Below, piece after piece: positions 1-11,698 of a stretch of DNA of 64,000 nt (its first letter is position 1; each line of letters starts with the position of its first letter). The position numbers were made by a program, and so were the translations under genes. The notes under the pieces are model-generated. The model saw nothing but the letters and a program-made list of their open reading frames with translations, did not search any database and was not told the DNA's origin. The DNA comes from Psilocybe azurescens (lineage: Eukaryota > Basidiomycota > Agaricomycetes > Agaricales > Agrocybaceae): NCBI GenBank assembly GCA_023853785.1, contig JAJIRX010000668.1:434001-498000 (forward strand), read 5' to 3'.

Positions 1-754
1 CTAGAACAAGTGAAGCGAGGAAGAGTCAATAAGTACATACAATGCCTTCAGAAGAGGAGTAAGGTTGGGAACACACAGCAGAAGTGCAGGAAAGAGATGA
101 AAAATCAAAGGGAAAGGGTCGTAGCAATGGTCGTGACGTATGTTATTGAATGTTATGGTACAGCGAAAGAGAGATGGATTACCGATAGCGAGGATAGCGA
201 AGAGGGGAAGATGACGATGAAAGGATGAGGACGGTATGACACCCTAGACAGACAAGCATCGAGAAAAAAAGATGATGCATGCTGTTAAAGTGATGGATAA
301 TGAGGAGTCAACAATGCTATGATAGTTTTTTTTTGGTGTGTGGTGGATGATGAGTCCAACCAAGATGTTAACCTAAGCCCTTAGAAGTATGAGGGAAAAG
401 GAAAAGAAAAAAGAGATCCAAACGACCATAATGCAATAGGCGCTCTTCCGCAGAAAAAGTAAAACCAAAAAATTCGATGAGAAGGATGTGTGATGAATTA
501 AGATGGAATGTTTGGTGAGGATGAGGGATGATGGTCTCTCGACTTGAACCGAGAATTAGATGATGCAGCTGGTGTATCGTAGTCTTGCTATTGATGAATG
601 CATAGGAAGCAAAGAGCCGAACCGGGAAAAAAAAGAAAAAAAAAAAAAGAAACCGAAAACTAGAAACCTGAAATCCCTGAAAAAAAAAATAAAAGATTTT
701 TTAAAAAAACAAAGAGAAAAGAGTAATCAGAGAAAAATATCGCCATCCGTGGGA
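1..754. other. gene-free left edge
   Basis: No supported gene. The stretch is purine-rich, with A-rich runs around 630-720, and is probably the 3' flank of the minus-strand regulator that ends at 755. The short open frames here have no recognisable motif. Confidence 0.5.
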
Positions 755-3700
755 TCACCACCCGGAATGGTGGTAATCATTGGCCCAGCTTTTATTTCTG
801 GCCATGGCTTTACGTCTTCTCTCCTCTTCCTCAGCAGGAGACGGGCGCCTGTGCTGGCGATCATCGTTGACAGCAGCCTCAGGCGGACCCGTCCCCTTCG
901 CATGCAGCTGCACCATGCTAGGCGCCGCCGTCAAAGGCCTCAACCCGCCCAGAATGCTATGCCGACTGCCCCCACCGCTCGCGCTCCTCTTCATCGCCGC
1001 CAGATTGCTATTGCTGACCTGGCGCTCCCACAGCAGATTCCGGCGTAGATCCTCCGTCAGCTCGTTTGACAGCATCTGACGGCGCGTGGTGCGTGGCGTC
1101 GAGGGCGCCGCGGGCGGAGGGAGGTTGTATGGATACCCGAATGCAATCGGCACAGGAGGTTGTTGTTGCTGGTGCGGCTCTGCGAATTGAACACCATTGC
1201 GCAGACGATGTGGATGCGAGCGCGTTCGTTGACGCTGTTGCTGCTGGCGGGTTCCATCTTCAGGCCGCGAGACCCTAGCCCACTGGGGGACATCATTTTC
1301 GTTTTCATTTTCATCATCTTGACCTCCCGCCACCGCCGCCGAATCCTGGTTCTGGGCCTGATTTCGCAGCAGGGCCGTGATCCCACCGCGCTGAGCCAGC
1401 GCCTTCAGCTTCTCGTGCGCGACGCTCTTCGAGAGCTCTGCAGGTAGCCCCCACCCTCGGCCTCGCTCGCACTCTCGTCTTCTAGCTCCACATCTGCTGG
1501 GCGCGCTCTGGGCCGGAACTTGCCCGATGAGCCTGGATTCGAAGTGACTTTCGCATTCGTCGTCGTTGTAGTGGTCGAAGTATGGTCGAGCACGGGCGCA
1601 GCCGTGCTGCCCATGCTGCCCACAGCAACATGGGACGACACCGGCAGCGCAGCGGCGCTCTTGGTGCGGTTCATGCCACCCGGTCGCCTCGGCGGCGAGA
1701 AGTTCATCAGCGAGGGGAGCATAGCGCCCGTCGACTTCCTATCACCGCCGCCACTTTCACTGCGACGCTGTTGCTGTTGCTGCTGCGCAGGTCGTTCGCG
1801 ACGTTCCTCCGGTATCTGATTCGACGACCGCCCATCCACACCTACTGAAGCTAACGCCCGCATCGGTGCAACCCCTCCTCTTCCGGCCGCAGCAGGCCGA
1901 ATCTCGCTCGAGCTGGCCCCGCGCCTATATGGATGGTTCACCGGGAAGATCTCCGGATTCGGGTTCATAAGCTGCGTGAGCAGCCCGACGCTGCGCGTGC
2001 GCGCATTCGCGAGGTTCTGGAACGACGCCGCGGGGAGCTTGACGAACATCTCGCGCTGGCGCTGCGCCTCGAGCGCTGCGGCCTCGACGATGGCCTGTGT
2101 GTTCGCTTGGCGCTGCTGTTGCGCGCGGGCCGCAGCGGATTGTCTGCCGTTGCGGGTAGTGGTGGTGGTGTTGTGGTTGTTGTGGTTGTTTGGGGCGGGG
2201 TGGTGTTCTGAATGCGCGCGCTGGACACCCCCGGGGTGGGGGCCTGCTGCTGCGGATGCGCCTGTCCAAGCTGCTGTTGCTGCTGACGTTGACGTTGGAC
2301 TTGTTGCATCTGAAGGAGTTGCTGCTGCTGGAGTTGTTGCTGCAAAAGTTGCTGCTGTTGCAATTGCTGCTGCTGCAGTTGTTCCTCCAACGCACGTTGC
2401 TCCTAAAAAAATAAATTCAAGAACAAAGCATGTCAGTTCAAGAAGCGATAACGATTTTTTCAGAGAATATAATATCATGCGATACGCACCTCATCTTCGC
2501 CCGTCATATCCTCGCTCGACCAAGAACCCTCCGAGTCCGTCTCGAAGTCCGACTCGCTCTCGCTCTCCGTGACCAGCTCGATCTTCCGCCGGTTGCCAGG
2601 CAGGAGCGGCGCTGCGAGCGACTGTTGCACCTTTGCCGCGATGTCATCCAACACCGCGTTAGCCTTGGCGTGCGTTTTGTTGCTGTTGCTGCCGCTGTTG
2701 GTAGTGCCTTTCGCTGCCTTCGCCGACGGCCCAGCACGTGGTGACACCTGGGGCGCCTCTTTCTCTTTCCCTTTCCGCGTCGTCTCTCCCACCCTCGCAC
2801 CCGCATTCGCATCGTCCTTCCCAACTTCCTTCGTTGACTCGCGCTCCTGCACCAGCTGCTGCTGGGACTGTTGTCGCGAATGATGCTGAACCCTAGCCTG
2901 GTTCTGGTTCTGATGCTGCATATGCAGCTGCTCCATCATCTGCAACTGGCGCAGCTGCGGCTTCGAGAGCTGCCTTTGGAGCTGCTGTTGATAGTGCTGT
3001 TGCTGCTGTTGCTGTTGGATGTGGGCTTGGTTTTGGGTCTGCGCTGGCGGGGGCTGCTGTCCCTGCTGTTGTTGTTGAAGCTGTAACTGCTGCTGCTGCT
3101 GTAATAGCTGTAATTGTTGTTGCAACAATTGCTGCTGCTGGCCAACTTCCCGCTGCTTCTCCTTCTCCTTCCCTAGCGCTTGCGCACCAGAAACATCCGA
3201 CCCGCTCCCCGCGCTCCTGCCCTCATCCGAATTGGAGCCGATGTTGAAGCGCACCGGCCGCTTGCTCGTATTCCCCCCTGCCCCTGCCCCCGCACCAGAA
3301 GGACCAGCAACGCCCGCCACATCCTCACCATCGAACAAGCCCATAGTCAAGCCCTCATTCCTCTCCCTCTCCTCCTCCACCCTCCTCCTTTCTTCCTCCA
3401 CTCTCCTCCTCTCCTCCTCCTGCTCGCGCTGCCGCACCGCCAGCGCCTGCTCCTCCTCTACCCGCCTCTTATCCGCCTCGAGCTGCAGACTCCGCTCGCG
3501 CTCCTTCTCCAGCGCCGCCATCCGCATGTGCGTGCGCATTCTTTCCTGCTGCTCGCGCTCCTTCTCCCTTTCCTTCTCCATACGCTCTCGCTCTCGCTCC
3601 TTCTCTTTCTCTCTCGCACTCTCCAGACCCTGCTCCTGCTCCTGCGGCTGCTCAGCATCTCCATCTCCATGTTCGCTAGCGGCCGTACCACCGCCCCCGC

Positions 3701-6700
3701 CTCCATTCCCAGAACTATTCCGTCTCAACAACCCCAGCTGCTTCGCCTTCGCGCTCGTCTGGCGGCCCAACACCACTTTCGCCCTCCCGCGTCCAGCCCC
3801 CATCGGTGCCTTCCTAGTCGTTGCCGTCGCCGTTGGCGCAGGGAGCGGCGCGGCGACAGTAGCCGTCATACCTAGCCCACCGCCTCCAAGCCCGGGCTCG
3901 CGGCTGCGGCTCCGACTCGTGCTCTGCCCGACGCTGCTGCCCCCGCCCACGCTGCGGCTGCGGCTAGTACTCGCGCTCGCGCTTCGCCCTGTGCTGCTCT
4001 GCCGCCTGCTCAGCGCCGCCGCCGCCGCCGTACTGTTCCCACTTCCCCCTCCTGCTGTGATCTGCTTCCTCTTCCCATTCGCGGTTGTGGTTGTTGTGGT
4101 ACTTCGCAGCACCGCCGACGTCGCGGACGTCGCTGACGCCGCCGATTTCGGGGACGCCGTAAATTGCGCCGCGGGGGCGAGAGCGCGAGGAGCAGCGCGG
4201 CGGAGGACGTAGCGGGCACCGGCGCGCTGTTCCTCTTCTTCTTGCGCTTCTCCTTCTCGAGCGTGCGCGGGGACAGCGACAGCGCGAGCGCGCGCGCGCC
4301 GGAAGGGGGGAGGGGCGAGAGCGGCTCTTCGTCTTCTTCGTCTTCTTGTTGGCTTCGCGCATCTTCCACCAATAGCGCGTCGTCGTCGTCGTCATCGTCA
4401 TCTTCGTAATCGCCGGCTGCAGTGGTGGCGGCGACGCCATTCGCCAGTGCGTTCTTCCTCCGATTCCGATCGCTAAGCGTCGTCAACGAGCCCTGCTTCG
4501 CCCCCTCTCTCCCTCGCTCTCTACTGTATCCAGCTCGAGCGTAGTATCCGTCGTCGCCGTGCTCGTGCTCTCCGCGCGGCCGCCGCCGACGCTCGAGAGG
4601 TTGCTAGCCCGCGAGCGGTTGCTCGCCGTCGAGGAGATGGAGAGCCGGTTCGGGTTGTCCCTGGATGGCGTGCGCTTTGGGCTGCCGTTGTTAGCGACGT
4701 TGGGGGAGGAGGCGATGTGTTTCTTGTCCAGCGATGAAGAGGAAGCGGCGGACTGTACAGATGGCGATATAAAAATAAATGCAAAAAACAAAACGGAACA
4801 ACAAACAAGGGAAGGACGATCGATGAGCGAACGAGGTCCAAAACCACCACCAACATAACAAACAAACAACTCACGTTTGCGTGCACGGCTGCAATTATGT
4901 TTGCAGGTGATTCCTGCAGCTGAGATGATTGTGATTGTGAAGCATCCGTCGCAGCCGTCGCAGACGATGATGATGATCGCGATCGATCGCGGTCGAGGGT
5001 GTGGGTGTGGTTGATGTTCCGGCTACCGGCGTTAGTGTTACCGATCATGCCACCTGCTGCTGTTGTTAGTGCAGGCGGCAGCCTCAAGCTCGTCATCTGC
5101 GCCTGCAGCGCCTCCCCCTGCGCCCGCATCTGCATCTGCATCTGCTGCTGCGCCGCCTGCAGCAATTGATGCTGCCGCGCGCCCGCGCCGCCCTCCGGGA
5201 GCGCGAGCCACTGCGACTGCGACCGCACCCCGCCTCCATGTGGGCTATTACCGACCCCGAATGCGAACCCGACGACACCGTGCATGAGCGGCGTCGCAGG
5301 CGGCGTGGGGTGCGGTGTGGGGTTCGGCGTCGGGTTCACGACGACGAGCGTAGGCGGCGGTGGCGGAGGGGCGTGCTCATGCGCATACATCATAGATGAC
5401 AAAGACGACGCGGATACGGGTGGTAGAGCAGCATCCGCTTCCGCTTGTCCGTCGTCCACTCGAGGCTGTGAGGGCAGTACCGCCAAGTCGATAGCAATAT
5501 TAGCGCCGACTCCGGTTCCGATGCTCAGCGAGGGCAGCAGCCCAGCCCCAACTCCAGCCCCCACCTCCCCGGGATGCGCGCGCGCATACGAGTCCGAGAG
5601 CGAAGGCGACGGCGGGCCCGTGTATACAGCCCGCTGCACCTGCACCTGCACCTGCTGCTGCTGCTGTTGTTGTTGCACGGACAGCACATTATCGTCATCG
5701 TTGTAGCCGTCGTTGGAAACCTCATCATCTCGTCGTATATCATTAACCGTATTTGCATTTTTCTCGTTCGCTGAATAATTCTTCGTTTCGTCGTCGTCGT
5801 GGTCATTGTTATTATTGTGTATCGTCGTCGCTATCGATGTCGCTGTCGTTGTCGTCGATAATCGCACCGCAGAATCCCGCGGTCCCAACCCATGATCCGG
5901 CTCGTCCTCCTCCACATCCGGCGTAGGCAAGCACGACACCACCGGTCGTATCCCCCATTACCACCCGCACTCGCACCCGCAGCATCAGCCAGACTCAACA
6001 AGGGGCGCGTCGGAGGGGAGGGAGGCGAAAGCCCCGGTAGCACAAGAGGCGTCATCTGGATCATCGGATCCCGCTTCCCATCACCACCACCACTGCTCGT
6101 AACATTCGCAGACGACACACCCGTAGACATAGACTTCCTCCTCGACAACGACACCACCGGCCCGGGCAAAAACAGCACCGCCGCCCCAGTTTTCCCCTCC
6201 TCACTCGAGGACGAGGAGTTCGAGTTCGAGCTACTATTCACCGTCGTCGTCGTCGTGCCAGTTGAGGAAGCAGGTAACATATCACATATAATCCTGCCGA
6301 CATTAATCGGCGTCCCGCCCCCGCTGCTCAAATAGCTGCTCCGGTGGCTCCGGCTCAGCGAGGGGCGCCGCGGTATCGAAACTGAAGGGCCATTGCGGGG
6401 CGATGATGTTGGTACAGGAGACGATGGAACGCGAGGCGCGGGTGATGATGGTGATGGCGCGGAGTCTATAGGATAGGATAGGAAACACGATCAATTCAAC
6501 TCTCCTGGTGGACACACAACACCGGGATAGCACAAAGGCCGACACCAAAATAAAAAAAAGCATGCAAGCAAGCACACATGCACAGGCATGGAAACCAGGT
6601 GTCCTGCTGTGTCCTCTGGACAACAAATCCATAACACCGAAAGGACATACAGAGGACACACAGACAGGGAGGCATGCATGCATGCACGATGATGGATCGT

Positions 6701-7366
6701 GACAGGCACCCAATGGCGCAGCACGTCAACATCAAATGTATACGTATCACGTACAGCAGCGTATGTCCCGACCCGGAATTAAGAAAATAAGGGCATCCAT
6801 CCATCATTACAGCGAAGCGAAGAAACCAACATCCCAAAAAAAAACACAAAAATGCGGAGAAATGAATTGAATAGGAAAAAGGAACCACGCAAGTACACAC
6901 CTGATGGTATATGGGGATGATCCGGGGGCGGCGGTGGGGGAGGGGTGTCGTCCGACGATGGAGAGGGATAAGGTGGCGGCGGTGTGGGTGTGGGTGCAGT
7001 CGTAGTCGTAGTGGGCTGGGATGGCGTATAGCCAGCAGCAGCCCTCTTCTCGTCAATGTCCAAAGCGTATCCTAGATCCGCCGATTTTTCCCCCGTCCCA
7101 AGCCCACACTCGCGCTCATGGCTCTCGAGCATCATCTCGCGATACCACAGCCGCCACGATATATTCTCGAGCCGCCGTCCGTCCTGTAGTGATTCTTTGC
7201 ATTTTGTGAAGACTGAAAAAACTGAATGAGCACGAAACGAAGTAACATTACAGGATGGCGTCAGAGACGTACGCGTCCATAGCCCAGAGAGCGCATCGCG
7301 GCCCTCGAGGTCCCGCACCGCGTCCGCGGCGACCGAGAGAACGGGTAAGGGAAACTGGGCCACCAT
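755..7366 (-). CDS. AreA GATA-like (DUF1752) and DUF3295-type regulatory protein
   Basis: Five exons: 7366-7273, 7212-6901, 6465-4875, 4752-2490 and 2402-755. The N-terminus (about residues 10-65) holds the fungal AreA/Reg1 GATA-like domain, including LWTLFTKCKESL and RRLENISWRLWYRE. The tail carries DUF3295-like blocks: LLTQLMNPNPEIFPVNHPY, the TRRQMLSNELTEDLRRNL block, and a terminal DYHHSGW. The middle is polyQ, Ser/Thr, Pro and acidic, with a KERERE coiled-coil stretch near 3,500. The family is linked to nutrient (nitrogen/glucose) signalling; the exact role is inferred. The frame breaks at five places, each at a G5/C5 run (5952-5956, 4501-4505, 4173-4177, 2228-2232, 1448-1452). Adding one base at each gives 5,913 coding bases, exactly 1,971 codons. 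Intron 2 (6466-6900) is unusually long at 435 bp and may hide a small exon. Confidence 0.85.
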
Positions 7367-9878
7367 GTGCCCTGCCTGCTACTGACTCTGCACACTATAG
7401 CAGCAGCGATAAGAGGGGCCCAGAGAATTCAGAAAATCCAGGTGCAGGGGGTGTGTTGTGTGTTTGCTCGCTCGCAAGGACTGCCCAAGGCCGAACGAGA
7501 GCGTAGAAAAGAAAAAGAAAAAACTCCTCGAAGTGTGTTTGGTGAATAGAGGGAAGGAACTCTTCGGGAAGAGACTCCCCCGGTGATGGTGATATGTATG
7601 TATGTATGTGTACAAGCGAGCTCGGTGTAGGCGGCGACGACGAGCTACGCAGAGATTTGAGAGGAAGATGTGCGGTGGAGGGACGTCGGCGTCGGAGGTG
7701 AAGGAAGTGGAGGAGGGACAGTGAGCGAGCGGCGATTTGGTGGTAGCTCAAGGGAAAAGTAAAACCATAAAAACTCGACGAAAAGCGAGCAAAGTTGTTG
7801 AATCGGAATCGAAATCTGTGTATGTAAAAAAAAAATCATTTAATTTCGTGAACCGAACACTGGCATGCAGCACAACAGCTTGCAGGCTTGCAGGCGTGAA
7901 CCTGAGCTCGGCCCGAAGGCGAACCACTGGGCACGGAGAATCACGCGACACGGCTAGTCACCTGGCCGGTGCACGTTGCTCTTATGTAACCATTCGATCG
8001 CGTCTTCTGACCAGTCACCGTCACCTCGTCTCCAGAAACCACAGGCAGGCAAGCCACGAGCCAGCCCGGCTCGTATTCAGCCCCACGTCGCAAGGACTAG
8101 GGGCGAAATCAACGAAGGCGCCCAGCCAGACCAGAAGCATCTGCAGGAGTGACGACTATCATATGCTGTAAAATAGGCTGTTCGCCGTTGCGTACAACGC
8201 TCTCCAAGGGCACTCATCACCTCCGACCTCGGAGCATTGCATCACTGATGCCATCCATCCTCGAGGTGAGGTTTGCCAGCTTGCCCTCACACCCGGGCGG
8301 TACACATGATCGCTGATGCCAGCGTCTGCCTGCTGCCAAGTCCGAACCAACGGCTCGGTTTCGTCTCTTCGTGATGTCAGTCAGTCCATTCAGCCAGTCG
8401 TGATAAAGTACATACTAACTTAGCTCAGGTAAACATAAACCCCTTCACAAATCAAATATCCACACACACCTCCCCCGGAGAAATCAATCCCCACTTGCAC
8501 TAATCATGTCTCCACAGTGCCAGCCGCAAACGTGGCAGAGTTCGTTTCCCCCCTCCAGGTTCCCGTCTCCCCTTCTGCCGACTCGGCTCGGCTCAGGGTT
8601 GGCTTACTTGGCCCACTTAGCTTAGCCCGGTTAGCTTAGCCCTTAGCTTGCAGCTGGGGCACCAGAATGCGGGGAAGATTGGGGACGTCGACGAATGACG
8701 GAAGCTCAGCTCACGCGCGCGCACGCACGCACGCCCACCCACACTTCTCCGGGCTCGATCAAAGCTACTTGGACAACCAGTGTACTCTAAGTACATACAT
8801 TAACACTCGCAATTCCACTTCCCCGGCTCTCCTCTCGCCTCAAAATACACATCAATAATAATCATATTAATATCATGACTCAGGACTGTTGACAACCCAA
8901 ACAAAAACGAAAACATGACCCACCACAGTTTCCCCGCAGTTCAACCATGGGCTATTTCTATTTCTATTTCCATCTCTATTTCCGTATTTGCATTACCCTT
9001 GCCCAACTTACCCTCACCCGTGCCTTTCTCTCTGCTTTTATATAGCATCCATGTCCGCTATATTGACAAATCGAGCCAACCCCTCTCCCGGGCGGCCCAT
9101 CCCCATTCCATTTCCAGCCTTTCCAGGCCCTTCCCATTCCCCATTCCCTATTCCCCATTCCGGCGCCATACAAACCATGTAAATAACAAGTACATATTCA
9201 ACTTCAAGGCAACATAGCATAGCATGTCCATGCATGATCAATCCCATTGAATGTTGAATTGTTCACGCATTCCTCGCCCCTCGTCCCCCTCATCCCTCCC
9301 GACTCCCGGCGAGTCGAAGTTGTGTCGCGTCATATCAGCCCCGGTGTTGCTAATTTCCCAGTACAAGTACAAGTAATTTAGCACAGGCTGATAAGCGATA
9401 TGCGCTGCCACATCATCAAGGTCTCGAGACCAGCTCGCTGCTAAAACGTTTAACCAGTTACCAAACCCCACAATATGCACCGACCGGTTAGAACTTAGTA
9501 CTTAGCCTTAGCACTCTGAACCGACGTCGTGAACCGTGACCACCTCGTTAACGCGTTGACGTTTACCGCCCGTTCGCGCTCCCGTTCGCATGTCCGTTTC
9601 CGTTAATTCCCGTCTCCACTCTTCTACTGCTACTGCTACTTCTCTACTGGTCCTTCCCTGTCTTCCTCGGTAACCATAAAATTAAAATTAAAATATCAGA
9701 AGACACTTCAAGTCAAGTCAGGTCGAGCTAAGCAGCAACACAGCCCTCGCCCCCGCGCGCCTTCGCTTCTCCGAAACGAAGTTCTCTTCTTCTTCTCTTC
9801 TCTTTCTTCTTCGTTTTCTCCTTCTCTCAAATTCTTCGCGAATTCTCTCCGGCGTCCGCAGAGTTCTCTAACTACGCT
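7367..9878. other. upstream region of the AreA-like gene, no gene seen
   Basis: Promoter and 5' flank of the minus-strand regulator. It contains simple pyrimidine repeats (TATTTC units near 8950-8990, CCATTCC-like units 9105-9165) and TTAGC repeats at 8618-8650. No open frame carries a recognisable domain. Confidence 0.5.
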
Positions 9879-10851
9879 TATTCCTTCCTGCATATTCCTG
9901 CGTATCCTTGGCAGACAAAATAACATCATGATTTTCCTCCCACAATGCACTGCCCGCCTGCCACTGCCAATGAAGGCTCGACGACAGACGGCCCTCGGGA
10001 TCACCGCACTAATAGCTAATAGCTCCCTTAAAACTCGCCTCCGCATTTCATTTCATTTTCATTTCGCTGGGGCTGGGGGCTGGGGTCGACTCCGGTCAGC
10101 TGTTCACTCAATAATGTTATGTCAATATCATACGAGTACATGTGTATACTGTAAGCCGGCTTGTGGGGCTCTCGTCCGGAAAGAACGCCTAGGCCCTAAG
10201 GCTACTAGGTAGTGCCCCTATGAGTTATTTTGCTTACTATACTCTTACTTGCCACCCGACTCGGACCCTCTTCATCCATTCATTCATTCATTATGATTCA
10301 AAGCCCATATAAGTACTTGGGCCACGCAGTACCCTGACCCAGTACCCCACAGGAATTTCTTGCCGCTTATGGTACTTACTCGAGTACATACATATCACGC
10401 TTTATTCCTTCCTTCGGAGACAAAACAGCATTCTTTTTCCTCCCACGGCGCACTGCCCGCCTGCCACCGCCCGAATTCCAAATCCAATGAAGGCTCGACT
10501 TCCCTCGGGACTACCGCACTATTAGCTGCATAAAAGCTCCCTTTAAATTCGCCTCCGCATGTCATTTCATTTCGTTGCGGTCTGCTCTGGTCAGCTGTTC
10601 AATCAATGATGTTATATCATACGAGTACATGAGTGTGAGCTGGCCTGTGGGGCCTTCGGAAAGAACGTCTAGACCCTAAGGCTACTAGGTAGTGCCCCTA
10701 TGAGCTATTTTACTCACTCTTACTTGACACCGGACTCGGACCCTCTTCATTCGTTCGTTCAAAAACCTATATAAGTACTTAGGCTAAGCAGCACCCTGAC
10801 CTTGCCCCACAGGAATCTCTTGCCGCTTATGGCACTTACATGCTCGAGTGA
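9879..10851 (+). repeat. diverged tandem duplication, ~450-500 bp unit
   Basis: Copy 1 (about 9879-10375) and copy 2 (about 10401-10851) share long blocks in the same order and orientation. Shared blocks include CACTGCCCGCCTGCCAC, AATGAAGGCTCGAC, CTAAGGCTACTAGGTAGTGC and CACAGGAATYTCTTGCCGC. Small indels and substitutions separate the copies, so this is an old direct duplication. It holds no convincing coding sequence. Confidence 0.8.
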
Positions 10852-11516
10852 CATATCAGGCAAACCGCGCGCCGTCGCTTCCGAGTTGCCCGTCGCCGTC
10901 CGGGGTCAACCGTGGCATGCCCCCGCACCCTTACAGACCCTTAGAGTACACGAATCGTACGATGTACATACTTACTTAAAGTTAAAGTTATAATAAGCAC
11001 CCAAGCACCCAAGCACATAGAAGCGCGCCTCGCCTTCCAACTATCCCCGCTTCCCACTCAACTGCCAGCAACCATCTGAAATTCTGGCCCCCATCCCCGC
11101 GAACGGAACCCACGGTGTGGCTTAAAAGGTTTAGCGTCACCATTTCTTCTATAAATGCGGCAGACGTGCAGTAAGACTGCTAATATTACTATATCCACCA
11201 GCTCACCCGACGGCGACCGTGCATGCGATGCGATGCGATGCATGTTATTATATCCCATGTTATTTGTGGAGTCTTACTCAAGTGTTCGGATTGTCGGCGG
11301 AGTTGCCATTGACAATGTCGAGCGTTTTGAATTTATAGCCTTGTTACTAGAGTCGTACGAATGTGCTCAGCGAGAGGGAATTCGAATGGACCGAACATTC
11401 AAATGAAATTAAAACCAAGTCCGAGCCAGCAATCTACTTTGGCCTTGGCACTTTACCCCGCATTGTTTATGCATCCGTGCGGGGTAACCGATGCCTAATA
11501 CCTAGCCTATAGAGTA

Positions 11517-11696
11517 CAATCGAACCTGTCATAACCCATACCTTGGTGGATGGTCCGGGCTCCGGTTATAGGTTATGGCAGGCTATGGGTTATAAGAGGT
11601 TAATTTTGGTGTAAATTTCGGTTTGGTGGCGGCTCACACCTGTGGGTTATCACAGGTTATGGGTATCACAGGTATGGGTTATCGCAGGTCCGACTG
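11517..11696. mobile_element. 180 bp Tc1/mariner-type MITE
   Basis: Terminal inverted repeats of about 27 bp begin CARTCGRACCTG and continue into ATAACCCATACCT, with about four mismatches between ends. The element is flanked by TA at 11515-11516 and 11697-11698, the target duplication of Tc1/mariner (pogo/Fot1) elements. The interior is made of repeated GGTTAT and TATGGGTTAT units and has no transposase. It is non-autonomous and would need a transposase from elsewhere. Confidence 0.75.
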
Positions 11697-11698
11697 TA

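Noticed and set aside
3180..4212. Long plus-strand open frames (231 and 326 codons) opposite the AreA-like gene
   Set aside because: They are antisense shadows of GC-rich, repeat-coded sequence (Ser/Arg/Leu runs) with no motif, while the minus strand holds family domains.
1448..5956. Programmed frameshifting in the AreA-like gene
   Set aside because: Five separate shifts, all at G5/C5 runs and all in the same sense, plus the same pattern in other genes, fit sequence errors better than a recoding mechanism.
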